Assembly: GCA_949290355.1 (NCBI GenBank)
Contig: CASERN010000011.1
Span: 558,001-622,000 of the forward strand
From: an uncultured bacterium
GTDB lineage: Bacteria > Cyanobacteriota > Vampirovibrionia > Gastranaerophilales > Gastranaerophilaceae
Reading direction: 5' to 3'
DNA length: 64,000 nt
In this document: piece after piece, positions 26,192-34,818 of the stretch
Layout of the letters: every line of letters starts with the position of its first letter
Numbering within the stretch: the stretch's first letter is position 1
Notes under the pieces: model-generated
What the model saw: only the letters and a program-made list of their open reading frames with translations
Database searches by the model: none
Told to the model about the DNA's origin: nothing
Translations under genes and position numbers: made by a program

Positions 26192-27520
26192 ATGAATAGT
26201 ACAAACCAGCTGATAAAACCATTGACAACTAAAATTAACAAAACCGGAAATTTAGAGATTGGCGGTTGTGATTTGGTGAAGCTGGCAGAGGAGTATGGAA
26301 CTCCTTTGTATGTTATTGATGAGTATACAATTAGACAAATTTGTAAAGACTATAAAAATGCTTTTAAATATTATGAAAAAGTAAATATGATGTATGCTTC
26401 AAAAGCTCTGTGTTCAATAGCAACTGCTGCTATTATAGCTGATGAAGGATTTGGTTTTGATGTTGTTTCTGCCGGGGAAATTTACACTGTTTATAAGGCA
26501 GGTGTAGATATGTCCAAAGTTCTTTTTAACGGAAATAATAAATCATATGATGAAATCGCTTTAGCTATTAAACTTGGTGTAGGTAGAATTTCTGTAGATA
26601 ATTTCTTTGAATTATCTTTGTTGAATGAGATCGCAAAGTCTTATAATAAAAAAGTTGATATATTATTAAGGATTACCCCAGGAATAGAATGTCATACTCA
26701 TGAATATATTCAAACTGGACATTTGGATTCAAAATTTGGTTTTGATTTGACTCAAATAAATGAAGCTGTTGAACTTATATTGAATAATTATAATTATTTG
26801 AAACTTCATGGATTGCACGCTCATATTGGATCTCAAATTTTTGAAACTGCTATTTATAAAGACGAAGTTGAAATTTTAATTAAAGAAATAAAAAGATTGG
26901 ATACAGAATATAATTTAAAATTAGATGAAATTAATATTGGTGGAGGTCTGGGGGTTAAATATACCGAAAAAGATTTGCCTCCATCTGCTTATGATATTGC
27001 GGATATTGTAATTAATGCATTAAAAACTTGTATCGAAAAATATCATATTGATCCGCCTGCATTATTTATAGAACCTGGTAGGAGTGTTATTTCTACAGCA
27101 GGGGTAACTTTATATACTATTGGAAGTTCAAAACAAGTCCCGCATGGAAAAAAATATATTGCAGTAGATGGCGGTATGGCTGATAATCCTCGACCATCAA
27201 TGTATCAAGCGGAGTATACTGCTCAATTAGCAAATAAACCAAATGATGTTCCGATTAAGAATGTTACTATTGCTGGTAGATTTTGCGAATCAGGTGATAT
27301 TTTGATAAAAGATATAAAACTTCCTGATGTTGAAGAAGGTGATATTTTGTGCGTTTATAATACTGGTTCATATAATTATTCTATGGCTTCAAATTATAAT
27401 CGAGTTACAAAACCTGCTATGGTACTTGTAAATAATTCACAATCTGATATTATAGTAAAAAGAGAGACTTTAGATGATTTAATTTCTCATGATGAAATTC
27501 CGGATAGGTTACGTAGATGA
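26192..27520 (+). CDS. lysA: Diaminopimelate decarboxylase
   Basis: This 442-residue PLP enzyme has the barrel motif MMYASKALCSIATAA, where Lys binds PLP, HAHIGSQIF, INIGGGLGVKY and FIEPGRSVISTAG, then the C-terminal GRFCESGDILIKD. It turns meso-diaminopimelate into lysine. The frame extends three bases upstream to a TTG, but ATG at 26192 with AAGGAG five to six bases before it is clearly the start. The ATGA overlap at the end joins it to cdaA. Confidence 0.95.
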   Translation: MNSTNQLIKPLTTKINKTGNLEIGGCDLVKLAEEYGTPLYVIDEYTIRQICKDYKNAFKYYEKVNMMYASKALCSIATAAIIADEGFGFDVVSAGEIYTVYKAGVDMSKVLFNGNNKSYDEIALAIKLGVGRISVDNFFELSLLNEIAKSYNKKVDILLRITPGIECHTHEYIQTGHLDSKFGFDLTQINEAVELILNNYNYLKLHGLHAHIGSQIFETAIYKDEVEILIKEIKRLDTEYNLKLDEINIGGGLGVKYTEKDLPPSAYDIADIVINALKTCIEKYHIDPPALFIEPGRSVISTAGVTLYTIGSSKQVPHGKKYIAVDGGMADNPRPSMYQAEYTAQLANKPNDVPIKNVTIAGRFCESGDILIKDIKLPDVEEGDILCVYNTGSYNYSMASNYNRVTKPAMVLVNNSQSDIIVKRETLDDLISHDEIPDRLRR

Positions 27521-28428
27521 TAAATGACATTTTTGCATACATATTAAATTATATAGAGACATTAACTCTTACATTTAATTGGTCTGATTTTATTCAGATA
27601 TTTGTTTTGCTGTCTTTATTATTGTTTGCTTATAAAAAATTTATAAAAAATACCTCGTCAGAAAAATTCGTAAAAGGAATATTAATTTTATTTTTAGTTT
27701 GGGCTTTTAGTGAACTGTTGTTAAGAATAGATCTGAAGATTATCGGAATGTTTTTAAAAGCAATTGTAACACTTGTTTCTCTTAGTTTAATTGTAATATT
27801 TCAACCTGAACTTAGAAGATTTTTAGGCTTTTTGGGACAAGTTGATGTTGTAAGTCGTATTTTTAATTCCAATAGCTCTAGCAATAAAAGTGAAAAAATT
27901 GATGTTGTAAAAGAATTAATTGAGAGTGTTAAATATTTATCTAAATCCCATACTGGAGCATTAATTGTATTCCAAAGTGATTTAAGAAATACTTATACAG
28001 ATGTTGGGACAAGATTAAACGCAGATTTATCTACTGAATTGATTTTAACTATTTTTCATCCTAATACGCCTTTACATGATGGAGCAGTTGTTATAAATGG
28101 CGATAAAATAATCTCAGCAGGAGTTCTTCTTCCATTAACAGAAGATCCAAAATTAAGCTGGAAGTATGGAACCAGACATAGGGCAGCTATTGGAATGACG
28201 GAAAATAGTGATGCTGCTTGTTTGGTAGTTTCTGAAGAAACTGGAGATGTTTCGGTCGCAATTGATGGAAGTTTGAAAAAATATGAAGACCTTGTAACTT
28301 TGAAATCCGATCTTGAAAATATTTTAGGTTATAAAGATCAATCAGATGAAGATAAAAAAACTATATTTAAAATAAATAATTTTATGACAATAAAAAAGAG
28401 CGTAAAAGATAATTCAATAAAAGGTTAA
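27517..28428 (+). CDS. cdaA: Diadenylate cyclase CdaA (c-di-AMP synthase)
   Basis: This 303-residue protein has three membrane helices in residues 20-95 (VLLSLLLFAY, GILILFLVWAF, AIVTLVSLSLIVIFQPELRR). A DAC domain follows with the catalytic DGA at about 188-190 and RHR at about 220-222 (KYGTRHRAAIGM). It joins two ATP into c-di-AMP at the membrane. The usual partners cdaR and glmM are not adjacent; instead it overlaps lysA by four bases and is followed by a YitT protein. The degrading enzyme PgpH is at 34819. Confidence 0.93.
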   Translation: MINDIFAYILNYIETLTLTFNWSDFIQIFVLLSLLLFAYKKFIKNTSSEKFVKGILILFLVWAFSELLLRIDLKIIGMFLKAIVTLVSLSLIVIFQPELRRFLGFLGQVDVVSRIFNSNSSSNKSEKIDVVKELIESVKYLSKSHTGALIVFQSDLRNTYTDVGTRLNADLSTELILTIFHPNTPLHDGAVVINGDKIISAGVLLPLTEDPKLSWKYGTRHRAAIGMTENSDAACLVVSEETGDVSVAIDGSLKKYEDLVTLKSDLENILGYKDQSDEDKKTIFKINNFMTIKKSVKDNSIKG

Positions 28429-28435
28429 AATTATA

Positions 28436-29314
28436 ATGGCAGAGAGTAAACATGCAAAAAAGGAATTATGGTTTAGTTTAATCAAAAAAATGTTTTTTTT
28501 GACAGTTGGTCCTTTTATAGCAGCTTTTGCCTTGGAAGTTTTTTTGGTCCCTAATAATATTATTGATGGTGGGATTGTTGGTATTTCTATAATTTTAAGT
28601 TATTTGTCAAAAATAAATTTAGGTCTTCTAATTTTTATAATAAATATTCCGTTTTTTTTGTTAGCTTTTAATAAGATCGGGAAAAAATTTGTAATTCAGA
28701 CTTTTTATGCTATTGCAATGCTTTCTTTATTTATAAATTTATTTGAGCATAATAGTCATCCTACAACGCATGACTTACTTTTATCTACTGTTTTTGGCGG
28801 AATAATTTTAGGTACTGGAGTTGGTTTGGTTTTAAAAAATGAAGGTTCTCTTGATGGAACTGAAATAATGTCTCTTGTATTATCTAAAAAATTTGGTTTT
28901 TCAGTTGGCGAAATAATAATGGCCTTTAATGTATTTATTTATGGTGCATCAGGTTTGGTTTTTGGTTGGAATAAGGCAATGTATGCTGTATTAACTTATT
29001 TTATTGCATTTAGAGTAATTGATATAGTTTTAGAAGGCTTAAATTCCGCAAAATCTATAAGAGTAATAAGTGAAAAAGCCTATGAAATAGGGGATGAATT
29101 GCTTGAAAAGTTAGATATTGGTGTAACTTATCTAAAAGGTGTTGGTGCATATTCTGGAACAGAAAAAACTTTGATATATTGTGTAGTCTCCAGATTAGAA
29201 ATGGCTAAAATGAAAGAAATCATAAAAAAAATTGATCCATCAGCTTTTATTTCCGTTGTAGATGTCCATGAGGCATATGGTGGCAGAACTAAAGGTAGTA
29301 TTGATAAAATTTAA
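28436..29314 (+). CDS. YitT family membrane protein with DUF2179 domain
   Basis: This 292-residue protein has five or six membrane segments in the first 190 residues (GPFIAAFALEVFLVPNNIIDGG is the typical YitT start). A soluble C-terminal domain (TYLKGVGAYSGTEKTLIYCV..IDPSAFISVVDVHEAYGG) matches DUF2179. Function unknown; the family is widespread in Firmicutes. It starts 7 bases after cdaA and may act in the same process. Confidence 0.85.
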   Translation: MAESKHAKKELWFSLIKKMFFLTVGPFIAAFALEVFLVPNNIIDGGIVGISIILSYLSKINLGLLIFIINIPFFLLAFNKIGKKFVIQTFYAIAMLSLFINLFEHNSHPTTHDLLLSTVFGGIILGTGVGLVLKNEGSLDGTEIMSLVLSKKFGFSVGEIIMAFNVFIYGASGLVFGWNKAMYAVLTYFIAFRVIDIVLEGLNSAKSIRVISEKAYEIGDELLEKLDIGVTYLKGVGAYSGTEKTLIYCVVSRLEMAKMKEIIKKIDPSAFISVVDVHEAYGGRTKGSIDKI

Positions 29315-29368
29315 CATTCTGGACATTTTACTTTAAGTAATGTATTATATGAGAAAAGGATAAAAATT

Positions 29369-29716
29369 ATGGCAAAAAATATTGATACAGTCCCTATAGA
29401 AGTATGTATTTTGACAGCTGATCATGATATCAAAGGTGTTGTTCACGTTTCAAAATATACAAATACAAATAGGGAACTAACCGATTTATTAAATGATAAA
29501 GAACGCCGTTTTTTGGCTGTTACAAATGCAGAGATATATCCGCGCAATTCTAATCAATCTCCAAGAAAATATAATTTTTTAGAAATTCATATGGATTACG
29601 TTTTGATGGTACATCCTTCTTCTCAAGCAGTTTTCCAAGAATCTGGAAGAACTCAAGAAGATATTTCAAGATTTAGGGAACTTCGATTAAAACTTAATCA
29701 GACAAAACCGTTTTAA
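29369..29716 (+). CDS. Conserved hypothetical protein, small beta domain (paralogue of 41485 gene)
   Basis: This 115-residue protein has PIEVCILTADHDIKGVVHVS, then LTDLLNDKERRFLAVTNAEIY and FLEIHMDYVLMVHPSS. The order of strands (short strand, insert, DLLN-x-F.AVT.AE, closing strand) recurs in the 120-residue protein at 41485-41847. The family is not recognised. AAAGGA precedes the ATG and a terminator follows. Confidence 0.65.
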   Translation: MAKNIDTVPIEVCILTADHDIKGVVHVSKYTNTNRELTDLLNDKERRFLAVTNAEIYPRNSNQSPRKYNFLEIHMDYVLMVHPSSQAVFQESGRTQEDISRFRELRLKLNQTKPF

Positions 29717-29723
29717 AAATAAA

Positions 29724-29754
29724 AAATAAGATACATTTTGTATCTTATTTTTTT
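29724..29754. terminator. Bidirectional terminator
   Basis: AAATAAGATACA-TTT-TGTATCTTATTTTTTT lies between the convergent genes ending at 29716 and 29776. Confidence 0.85.
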
Positions 29755-29775
29755 ATTTTTATTTTGAATGTGAAA

Positions 29776-30621
29776 TTATTTATTTACTTTTTGAGCTGCT
29801 GGTGTTGTTTTATCATAAGTGTTTTTTGTATCCTTATGAGTAACAGGAGGTTTTGAATTCCTGTTCATCCAAGCTTGTGTTTTATCCGCAAGAGGTGTTG
29901 CTATAAATGGTACAATTACACGTTTTGCTAATAATGTTGCCGCCGCAAGAGATGTAAGATATCCAAATGCACCCATAAGTCCTTTTTTGTCTTTTTCTCT
30001 TGCTTTGTAAAATTCTTTACCAGTCATTCCTTTTAATTCTTCAATATTTTTTAGTTTTAATTTAAGAGCTTTATTTGCAGATCTTGTAAAGTTTTTGCCA
30101 AACAATTTATTAAACATTTTTTGTTGCACTGTTTTGTTGGATATTGTAAAGAACATTAATAATTGCATGATAATCATTAATCCTCCATTTGACAAATCCA
30201 GCGCTGCAACGAATTTTCTTTTATCTTCTGGTATTTTATCATTACTTAAACTTTGTTTTACATATAAGAAACATCCCAGACCATCTTTTAAGACAATTGA
30301 TGTTACTCCGATTAATGACATGAATTTAGCATTATCTATTTCATAGTTTGGGAAGACTTTCTTATTCATAAATTTTGTATTAGATAACCATTTTATACCT
30401 TTTTGTAGCCATTGTCCTTTGTATCCCATTATACCAATAGCTCCGGCAGCAGCAAATGTTGCTAAATCAACAGCTGCTTCTTTGGCTTTTGAAGATTTGC
30501 TTTGAGAGCTTCTTAAAGATACAACTTGTGTTTGAGCATTTTTATCATTTGCTTGGTTTGAATTAGCTTTAAAATTTATATTTTTATTTGGTTGTAATGA
30601 ATTAACTGCTGATACAGTCAT
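29776..30621 (-). CDS. Lineage-specific membrane protein
   Basis: I recognise no family. The 281-residue protein has an N-terminal NINFKANSNQANDKN (variant of the F-T-G tag), a basic Ser/Lys-rich stretch, and hydrophobic segments near residues 50-66 (LATFAAAGAIGIMGY), 105-120, 145-162 (GGLMIIMQLLMFFTIS) and 215-240. The tail is Pro/Thr/Lys-rich and polar. A TAATG overlap with the upstream 479-residue gene shows they form an operon. Confidence 0.65.
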   Translation of the reverse strand: MTVSAVNSLQPNKNINFKANSNQANDKNAQTQVVSLRSSQSKSSKAKEAAVDLATFAAAGAIGIMGYKGQWLQKGIKWLSNTKFMNKKVFPNYEIDNAKFMSLIGVTSIVLKDGLGCFLYVKQSLSNDKIPEDKRKFVAALDLSNGGLMIIMQLLMFFTISNKTVQQKMFNKLFGKNFTRSANKALKLKLKNIEELKGMTGKEFYKAREKDKKGLMGAFGYLTSLAAATLLAKRVIVPFIATPLADKTQAWMNRNSKPPVTHKDTKNTYDKTTPAAQKVNK

Positions 30622-32060
30622 TATTTCACCTCACCATTCTTATTTGCTTTATCTATAAGATTTTTAGCTTCATTATCGTGTTTTTTACTTGAAAGTTTAG
30701 GGAATACAGCATCCATAAATCTTGGATACAGCCAGTTTAGTAAAGAACAACTTACAGGAAGCATTGCTAAGGCTACTAAAAGTGTTGAGATTCTTTTTAC
30801 TCCGTCAATGTGGCTTTTAGTAAGAGCTTTTAGTTTATTGACGACTTCTTCTGCAAATATTTTATCTTCAAGTTTAAATATTTGCCCTTTAGATTTATAT
30901 TCTTTTACTTTTTGGGTAAACATTTCTTCTATATCGTGAACAGATTTATTTTGTTCTATTGCAGCTTTTACATCTTCAATAAATTTGATTGTTTCTTCTT
31001 GGTCTTTAATTCTGCTTTGTAGATTTGCTAATACTTTTACATGTACCTCTTCTTTAGAAGTTAGGTTTCTATAGCCATTAAGGTGTTTATTATCCTGAAT
31101 TTTTCTTACTTTTTCTAGATAACCTTCTTTACCTGCTATTTTGTATGCTTGAATTTCTTTTATAATTTCAAGGAATTGAGAATCTGCTTTTTTAGATTTA
31201 AGTTGTTTATATAAATTTTTCAAGTATTTATCTATTGATTTAACATCATTGGTGTTATTAATTTTATCTTCAATTTGTTTGAATAAATTTTTACATTTTT
31301 CATAGTGAGTTCTATAAAAATCAGATCTGTTAACTCTGTTTGTTATTTTTTCACCTTTACATCTGTTGAGTTCTTCAGTTTCTTCTTTTAGGATATCATC
31401 AATTGTTTTGACAAGCAATTCTTTATATTTTTTAGAATCCATAACTTTAGCAACCGGTTCATTATGGTATGTGTAATATATTTTATTTTCTTGTCTTAAA
31501 TTATCTAGTAGAGTTTTTTTCATATTATCCATATAATCTGCAACTTTTATATCAAGTTGTTTTTTGTTGATATTTGGATTAAGTTTTTTTAATGTTTTTC
31601 TTACATATTTTTCTTCTTTAAATGGTGATAGGTTACATTTTTCATTAAACCAACCAGAATTTGTCATGCTATTTACAAGTTTTACAAAAGGAATTGTGAT
31701 AACACCTTGAGTAGCTACTGCTAAAACAGCAGAAACAGGTTGTCTCCAAGCTGAATATGTCCTTGTATCTTCGTCTGTTTTTGATAAGAAGTTATATTTA
31801 ATAAATAATGGAGCTAGTAGACCTGTACCTAACGCATTAATACAAATATCTTGGAATTCACTTATGTTGTTTCTTAATTTGTTAACACCTTTTAAAAATG
31901 GGGTATTAAATTTGTTTATTTCTTTTGCAAGAACCTCTTGGGATACATTGCCAGTAAATGTATAATTTTGAATTTGTCTCATTTTAAAAGACTTATTTAA
32001 CGGCTTATTTTGAAAAGAGGTCGCACTTAAAATATTTGTATTTGTACTATCTACTTTCAT
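30621..32060 (-). CDS. Lineage-specific membrane protein with long coiled-coil region
   Basis: No family is recognised. The 479-residue protein starts with IQNYTFTGNVS (F-T-G tag at about residues 31-35). Hydrophobic segments near 72-90 and 105-130, a long Lys/Glu-rich helical region from about 160 to 420 that is probably coiled coil, and a terminal membrane segment (ISTLLVALAMLPVSCSLLNW) follow. It is the first gene of a two-gene operon and has promoter pattern copy C upstream. AGGAAAG precedes the ATG. Confidence 0.65.
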   Translation of the reverse strand: MKVDSTNTNILSATSFQNKPLNKSFKMRQIQNYTFTGNVSQEVLAKEINKFNTPFLKGVNKLRNNISEFQDICINALGTGLLAPLFIKYNFLSKTDEDTRTYSAWRQPVSAVLAVATQGVITIPFVKLVNSMTNSGWFNEKCNLSPFKEEKYVRKTLKKLNPNINKKQLDIKVADYMDNMKKTLLDNLRQENKIYYTYHNEPVAKVMDSKKYKELLVKTIDDILKEETEELNRCKGEKITNRVNRSDFYRTHYEKCKNLFKQIEDKINNTNDVKSIDKYLKNLYKQLKSKKADSQFLEIIKEIQAYKIAGKEGYLEKVRKIQDNKHLNGYRNLTSKEEVHVKVLANLQSRIKDQEETIKFIEDVKAAIEQNKSVHDIEEMFTQKVKEYKSKGQIFKLEDKIFAEEVVNKLKALTKSHIDGVKRISTLLVALAMLPVSCSLLNWLYPRFMDAVFPKLSSKKHDNEAKNLIDKANKNGEVK

Positions 32061-32092
32061 ATTTCTTTCCTACAACTATGAACCCTTCCATA

Positions 32093-32124
32093 TATATAGA
32101 GGTTCAAACATAATAAAAATTGCT
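32093..32124 (-). promoter_or_regulatory. Conserved promoter pattern, copy C
   Basis: The reverse strand reads AGCAATTTTTAT, exactly 14 bases, then TATATA, as upstream of the two CHAP-like genes. It lies 32-65 bases before the ATG at 32060. Confidence 0.55.
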
Positions 32125-33760
32125 AATTTTTATTGCTATTATTAACTTTTGTAAACTTAATTACAATCCAGTTTCCTTTCTGCTCAAATCTTGATATTGC
32201 AAGTGTTTGCATTGTATCTATAAAAGTTTTGTTTTTAATATATGAAAAAATAAGAAAAAGTAACGGTTCTTTTTTATAGCGAGTATCATCAGAAGTTATA
32301 TTTTTAATGTCTTTAGGAGAATAGAAGGCTACGCTGTTTAATATTACTATTGCAAGGCTTTGACCAGGTTTAAGTTGATCATATATATTATTTTTTAATA
32401 TATTTTCAAAATATTGATTATTGTCATGCAAAAACATGTCTTTATATATATTTTTTCCATTTTTTAATACATTGATATATGATTTTTCATTGGTCAAGTA
32501 AGCTGGGAAATTACCTTTATGGATTTCTATAACTCTATAATTATTAAAATTAAAATATTTTTTAAATCTATCTGCTGGATAATATTCTAGTAAAATTATG
32601 TCATCTTTTTTCAGATCAGCTTTTTGTAACATATCAGTTACTATTTTATGACCTTCCGGTCTTCGCATTTTTGGAGCGGAATATGGAGCAAGTATTATGT
32701 AGCCTATTGAAATAAGGCTATATATAACAATTAAAGAATTTCTTACAATATTGTTTTTTATTGATGTAAGTCCAGAGCATACTAAAAAAATTAAAATCGG
32801 GTAAATTTCTATTGAATATTTCGTGATAAATACCAATTTCCCTGTAATAGCAGCAATTACAAGCACAATGATTGTAGAAACTGCTATAAGAAATAGTCCT
32901 AAATTTCTTTTCTCTTTTATGATTGCAATGATTATACAGGCAATAGCAACAATTGCAGGAATTATCATAAACAATGCTAATTTAGGCATGTAAAAGAAAT
33001 TATCAGGAGCATTTGTTAAATTTGTTATTACAGGAGAAAAATAGTCAGTGAATAAAAAACCTATTTTAGATATTGAAAAGTGTCCCCACCATTGAGAAAA
33101 TGATTTTGTTGAAAATATTTTTAAAATTAATGGTGTAGAAACGATAACACTTGTTAATATTGCAGACCAAATATATATAATTATCTTTTTATATGATTTA
33201 TAAAGGCTTAAACTAACGAAAATTATATTAAAAAATACAAATACAAATCCGATTGTATGCGTAAATATAATTAAGAAATTAAAAATGCAAAATAGTATTA
33301 TATTTTTAGCAGATGCTTCTTTTAAAATTCGTAAAGTATAAATTAATGTAATAGCTGAAAATAGGAATAGTACAGAATATAATCTTACTTCTTGCGAGTA
33401 ATATATTAAAAATGAACTTATTGCTGAAATAAATGCACATAAAATTCCGTTTTTTTCATCTTTTTCTTTCCCTACAAGGTACATTGCAATGATTGCAAGT
33501 ACTCCGGTAAAGGTTGATGATATCCTAAGAGCCAAGTCGCTTTGCCCGAAAACTTGCATAAAACATTTTAAATAAAGATAATAAAAAGGCATGTGGCATT
33601 GCGATTTAACAGCATTAAAAAATCCATTAGAGAAAGGTGTTGCTGCAATCATCCAGCTAATATATTCATCATTCCATAAACCATCTGGTTTATTAATAAA
33701 TAAGAGTCTTAAAAATAAACCAAGTAATACTATTAAAGTTATCCCTATGTATTTTTTCAC
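32123..33760 (-). CDS. GT-C type membrane glycosyltransferase (GT39/PMT-like)
   Basis: This protein of about 545 residues has around 11 membrane segments. The first extracytoplasmic loop has GLWNDEYISWMIA, the acidic DE motif of GT-C enzymes of the GT39/ArnT group, which transfer sugars from polyprenyl-phosphate donors on the outer face of the membrane. Around 150 residues at the C-terminus are soluble. It is divergent from a DPM1-like glycosyltransferase that could make its lipid-linked donor. A TTG at 33769 sits too close to the AGGGA site, so GTG at 33760 is preferred; this is uncertain. Confidence 0.75.
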   Translation of the reverse strand: MKKYIGITLIVLLGLFLRLLFINKPDGLWNDEYISWMIAATPFSNGFFNAVKSQCHMPFYYLYLKCFMQVFGQSDLALRISSTFTGVLAIIAMYLVGKEKDEKNGILCAFISAISSFLIYYSQEVRLYSVLFLFSAITLIYTLRILKEASAKNIILFCIFNFLIIFTHTIGFVFVFFNIIFVSLSLYKSYKKIIIYIWSAILTSVIVSTPLILKIFSTKSFSQWWGHFSISKIGFLFTDYFSPVITNLTNAPDNFFYMPKLALFMIIPAIVAIACIIIAIIKEKRNLGLFLIAVSTIIVLVIAAITGKLVFITKYSIEIYPILIFLVCSGLTSIKNNIVRNSLIVIYSLISIGYIILAPYSAPKMRRPEGHKIVTDMLQKADLKKDDIILLEYYPADRFKKYFNFNNYRVIEIHKGNFPAYLTNEKSYINVLKNGKNIYKDMFLHDNNQYFENILKNNIYDQLKPGQSLAIVILNSVAFYSPKDIKNITSDDTRYKKEPLLFLIFSYIKNKTFIDTMQTLAISRFEQKGNWIVIKFTKVNNSNKN

Positions 33761-33819
33761 AATTGTCAAAATCCCTATTTAATTATATAATAAAAAAGTT
33801 AATTGCAAAGAGGAAAGTT

Positions 33820-34767
33820 ATGAAGTTAGTTATCCAAATACCTTGTTATAATGAAGAAAAATCATTACCGATAACATTAGAAGCATTACCCAAGAAGCTT
33901 GAAGGGATAGATGAGATAGAAGTTTTGATCATAAATGATGGTTCAACTGATGGTACAATTGATGTTGCTAAAAAATATGGTGTTAAAAATATAGTCGATA
34001 TGCATCACAATTCAGGGCTAGCAAAGGCTTTTGTTGCAGGTTTGCAAAAAGCTCTGGAATTAGGTGCGGATATAATTGTAAATACTGATGCTGATAATCA
34101 ATATTGTGCAGATGATATTGAAAAAATTGTGAAACCGATATTGGATAAAGATGCTGATATTGTAATAGGTTCGCGTCCTGTTTCAAAGATAAAACATTTT
34201 TCTCTATTAAAAAAGTTTCTTCAAAAAACAGGTTCTTTGGTTATGCGTCTAATCAGTTCTACAAATGTTGAAGATGCTCCGAGTGGTTTCAGAGCTTTCT
34301 CAAGGAATGCTGCTTTGCAATTGAATGTGTTTGACAATTACACTTATACATTAGAGACTATAATTCAATCAAAAGCAAAAGGGTTAAGATTGAAATGTGT
34401 ACCTATTAATGTTAATCCAGAGTTGAGAGAATCAAAGTTGGTGAAAAACATTTTTGACTATGTAAGAAGGTCAATTTTTACAATGATAAGGATGTTTGTA
34501 ATTTATCGTCCTTTTAGATTCTTTTCAATACTCGCAGGATTGTTTTTTTCTATTGGAATTTTAATTGGAATTAGATTTCTTTATTTTTATTGTTTTGCAG
34601 GAAGCGGATCTGGACATATTCAGTCTTTGATATTATCTGCAATCCTAATTATAATAGGGGTCCAAATCTCTGTTATAGCGGTTCTTTCTGAATTATTTTC
34701 TATTAACAGAAAACTATTGGAAGATATTCAAAGACGTCTAAAATCGCAAGACTTGAAAAAATTTTAG
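33820..34767 (+). CDS. Family 2 glycosyltransferase, DPM1/polyprenyl-phosphate sugar transferase-like
   Basis: This 315-residue GT2 protein begins MKLVIQIPCYNEEKSLPITL, with VLIINDGSTDGT and IIVNTDADNQYCADDI (D-x-D metal site), then GSRPVSK. Two C-terminal membrane helices anchor it (FFSILAGLFFSIGILIGI..). This matches dolichyl/undecaprenyl-phosphate mannosyl or glucosyl transferases. It may feed the divergent GT39-like enzyme. The open frame runs 19 codons further upstream, but ATG 33820 with AGAGGAAA upstream is the start. Confidence 0.85.
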   Translation: MKLVIQIPCYNEEKSLPITLEALPKKLEGIDEIEVLIINDGSTDGTIDVAKKYGVKNIVDMHHNSGLAKAFVAGLQKALELGADIIVNTDADNQYCADDIEKIVKPILDKDADIVIGSRPVSKIKHFSLLKKFLQKTGSLVMRLISSTNVEDAPSGFRAFSRNAALQLNVFDNYTYTLETIIQSKAKGLRLKCVPINVNPELRESKLVKNIFDYVRRSIFTMIRMFVIYRPFRFFSILAGLFFSIGILIGIRFLYFYCFAGSGSGHIQSLILSAILIIIGVQISVIAVLSELFSINRKLLEDIQRRLKSQDLKKF

Positions 34768-34818
34768 GAAGTTATAATATATAAAAAAAGATAGCAAACT
34801 ATAGGAAAATTATATAAT

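Noticed and set aside
29776-32060. The two lineage-specific membrane genes as a toxin-antitoxin or defence pair
   Set aside because: Their sizes, membrane segments and lack of any known motif give no support. They are reported only as unknowns in one operon.
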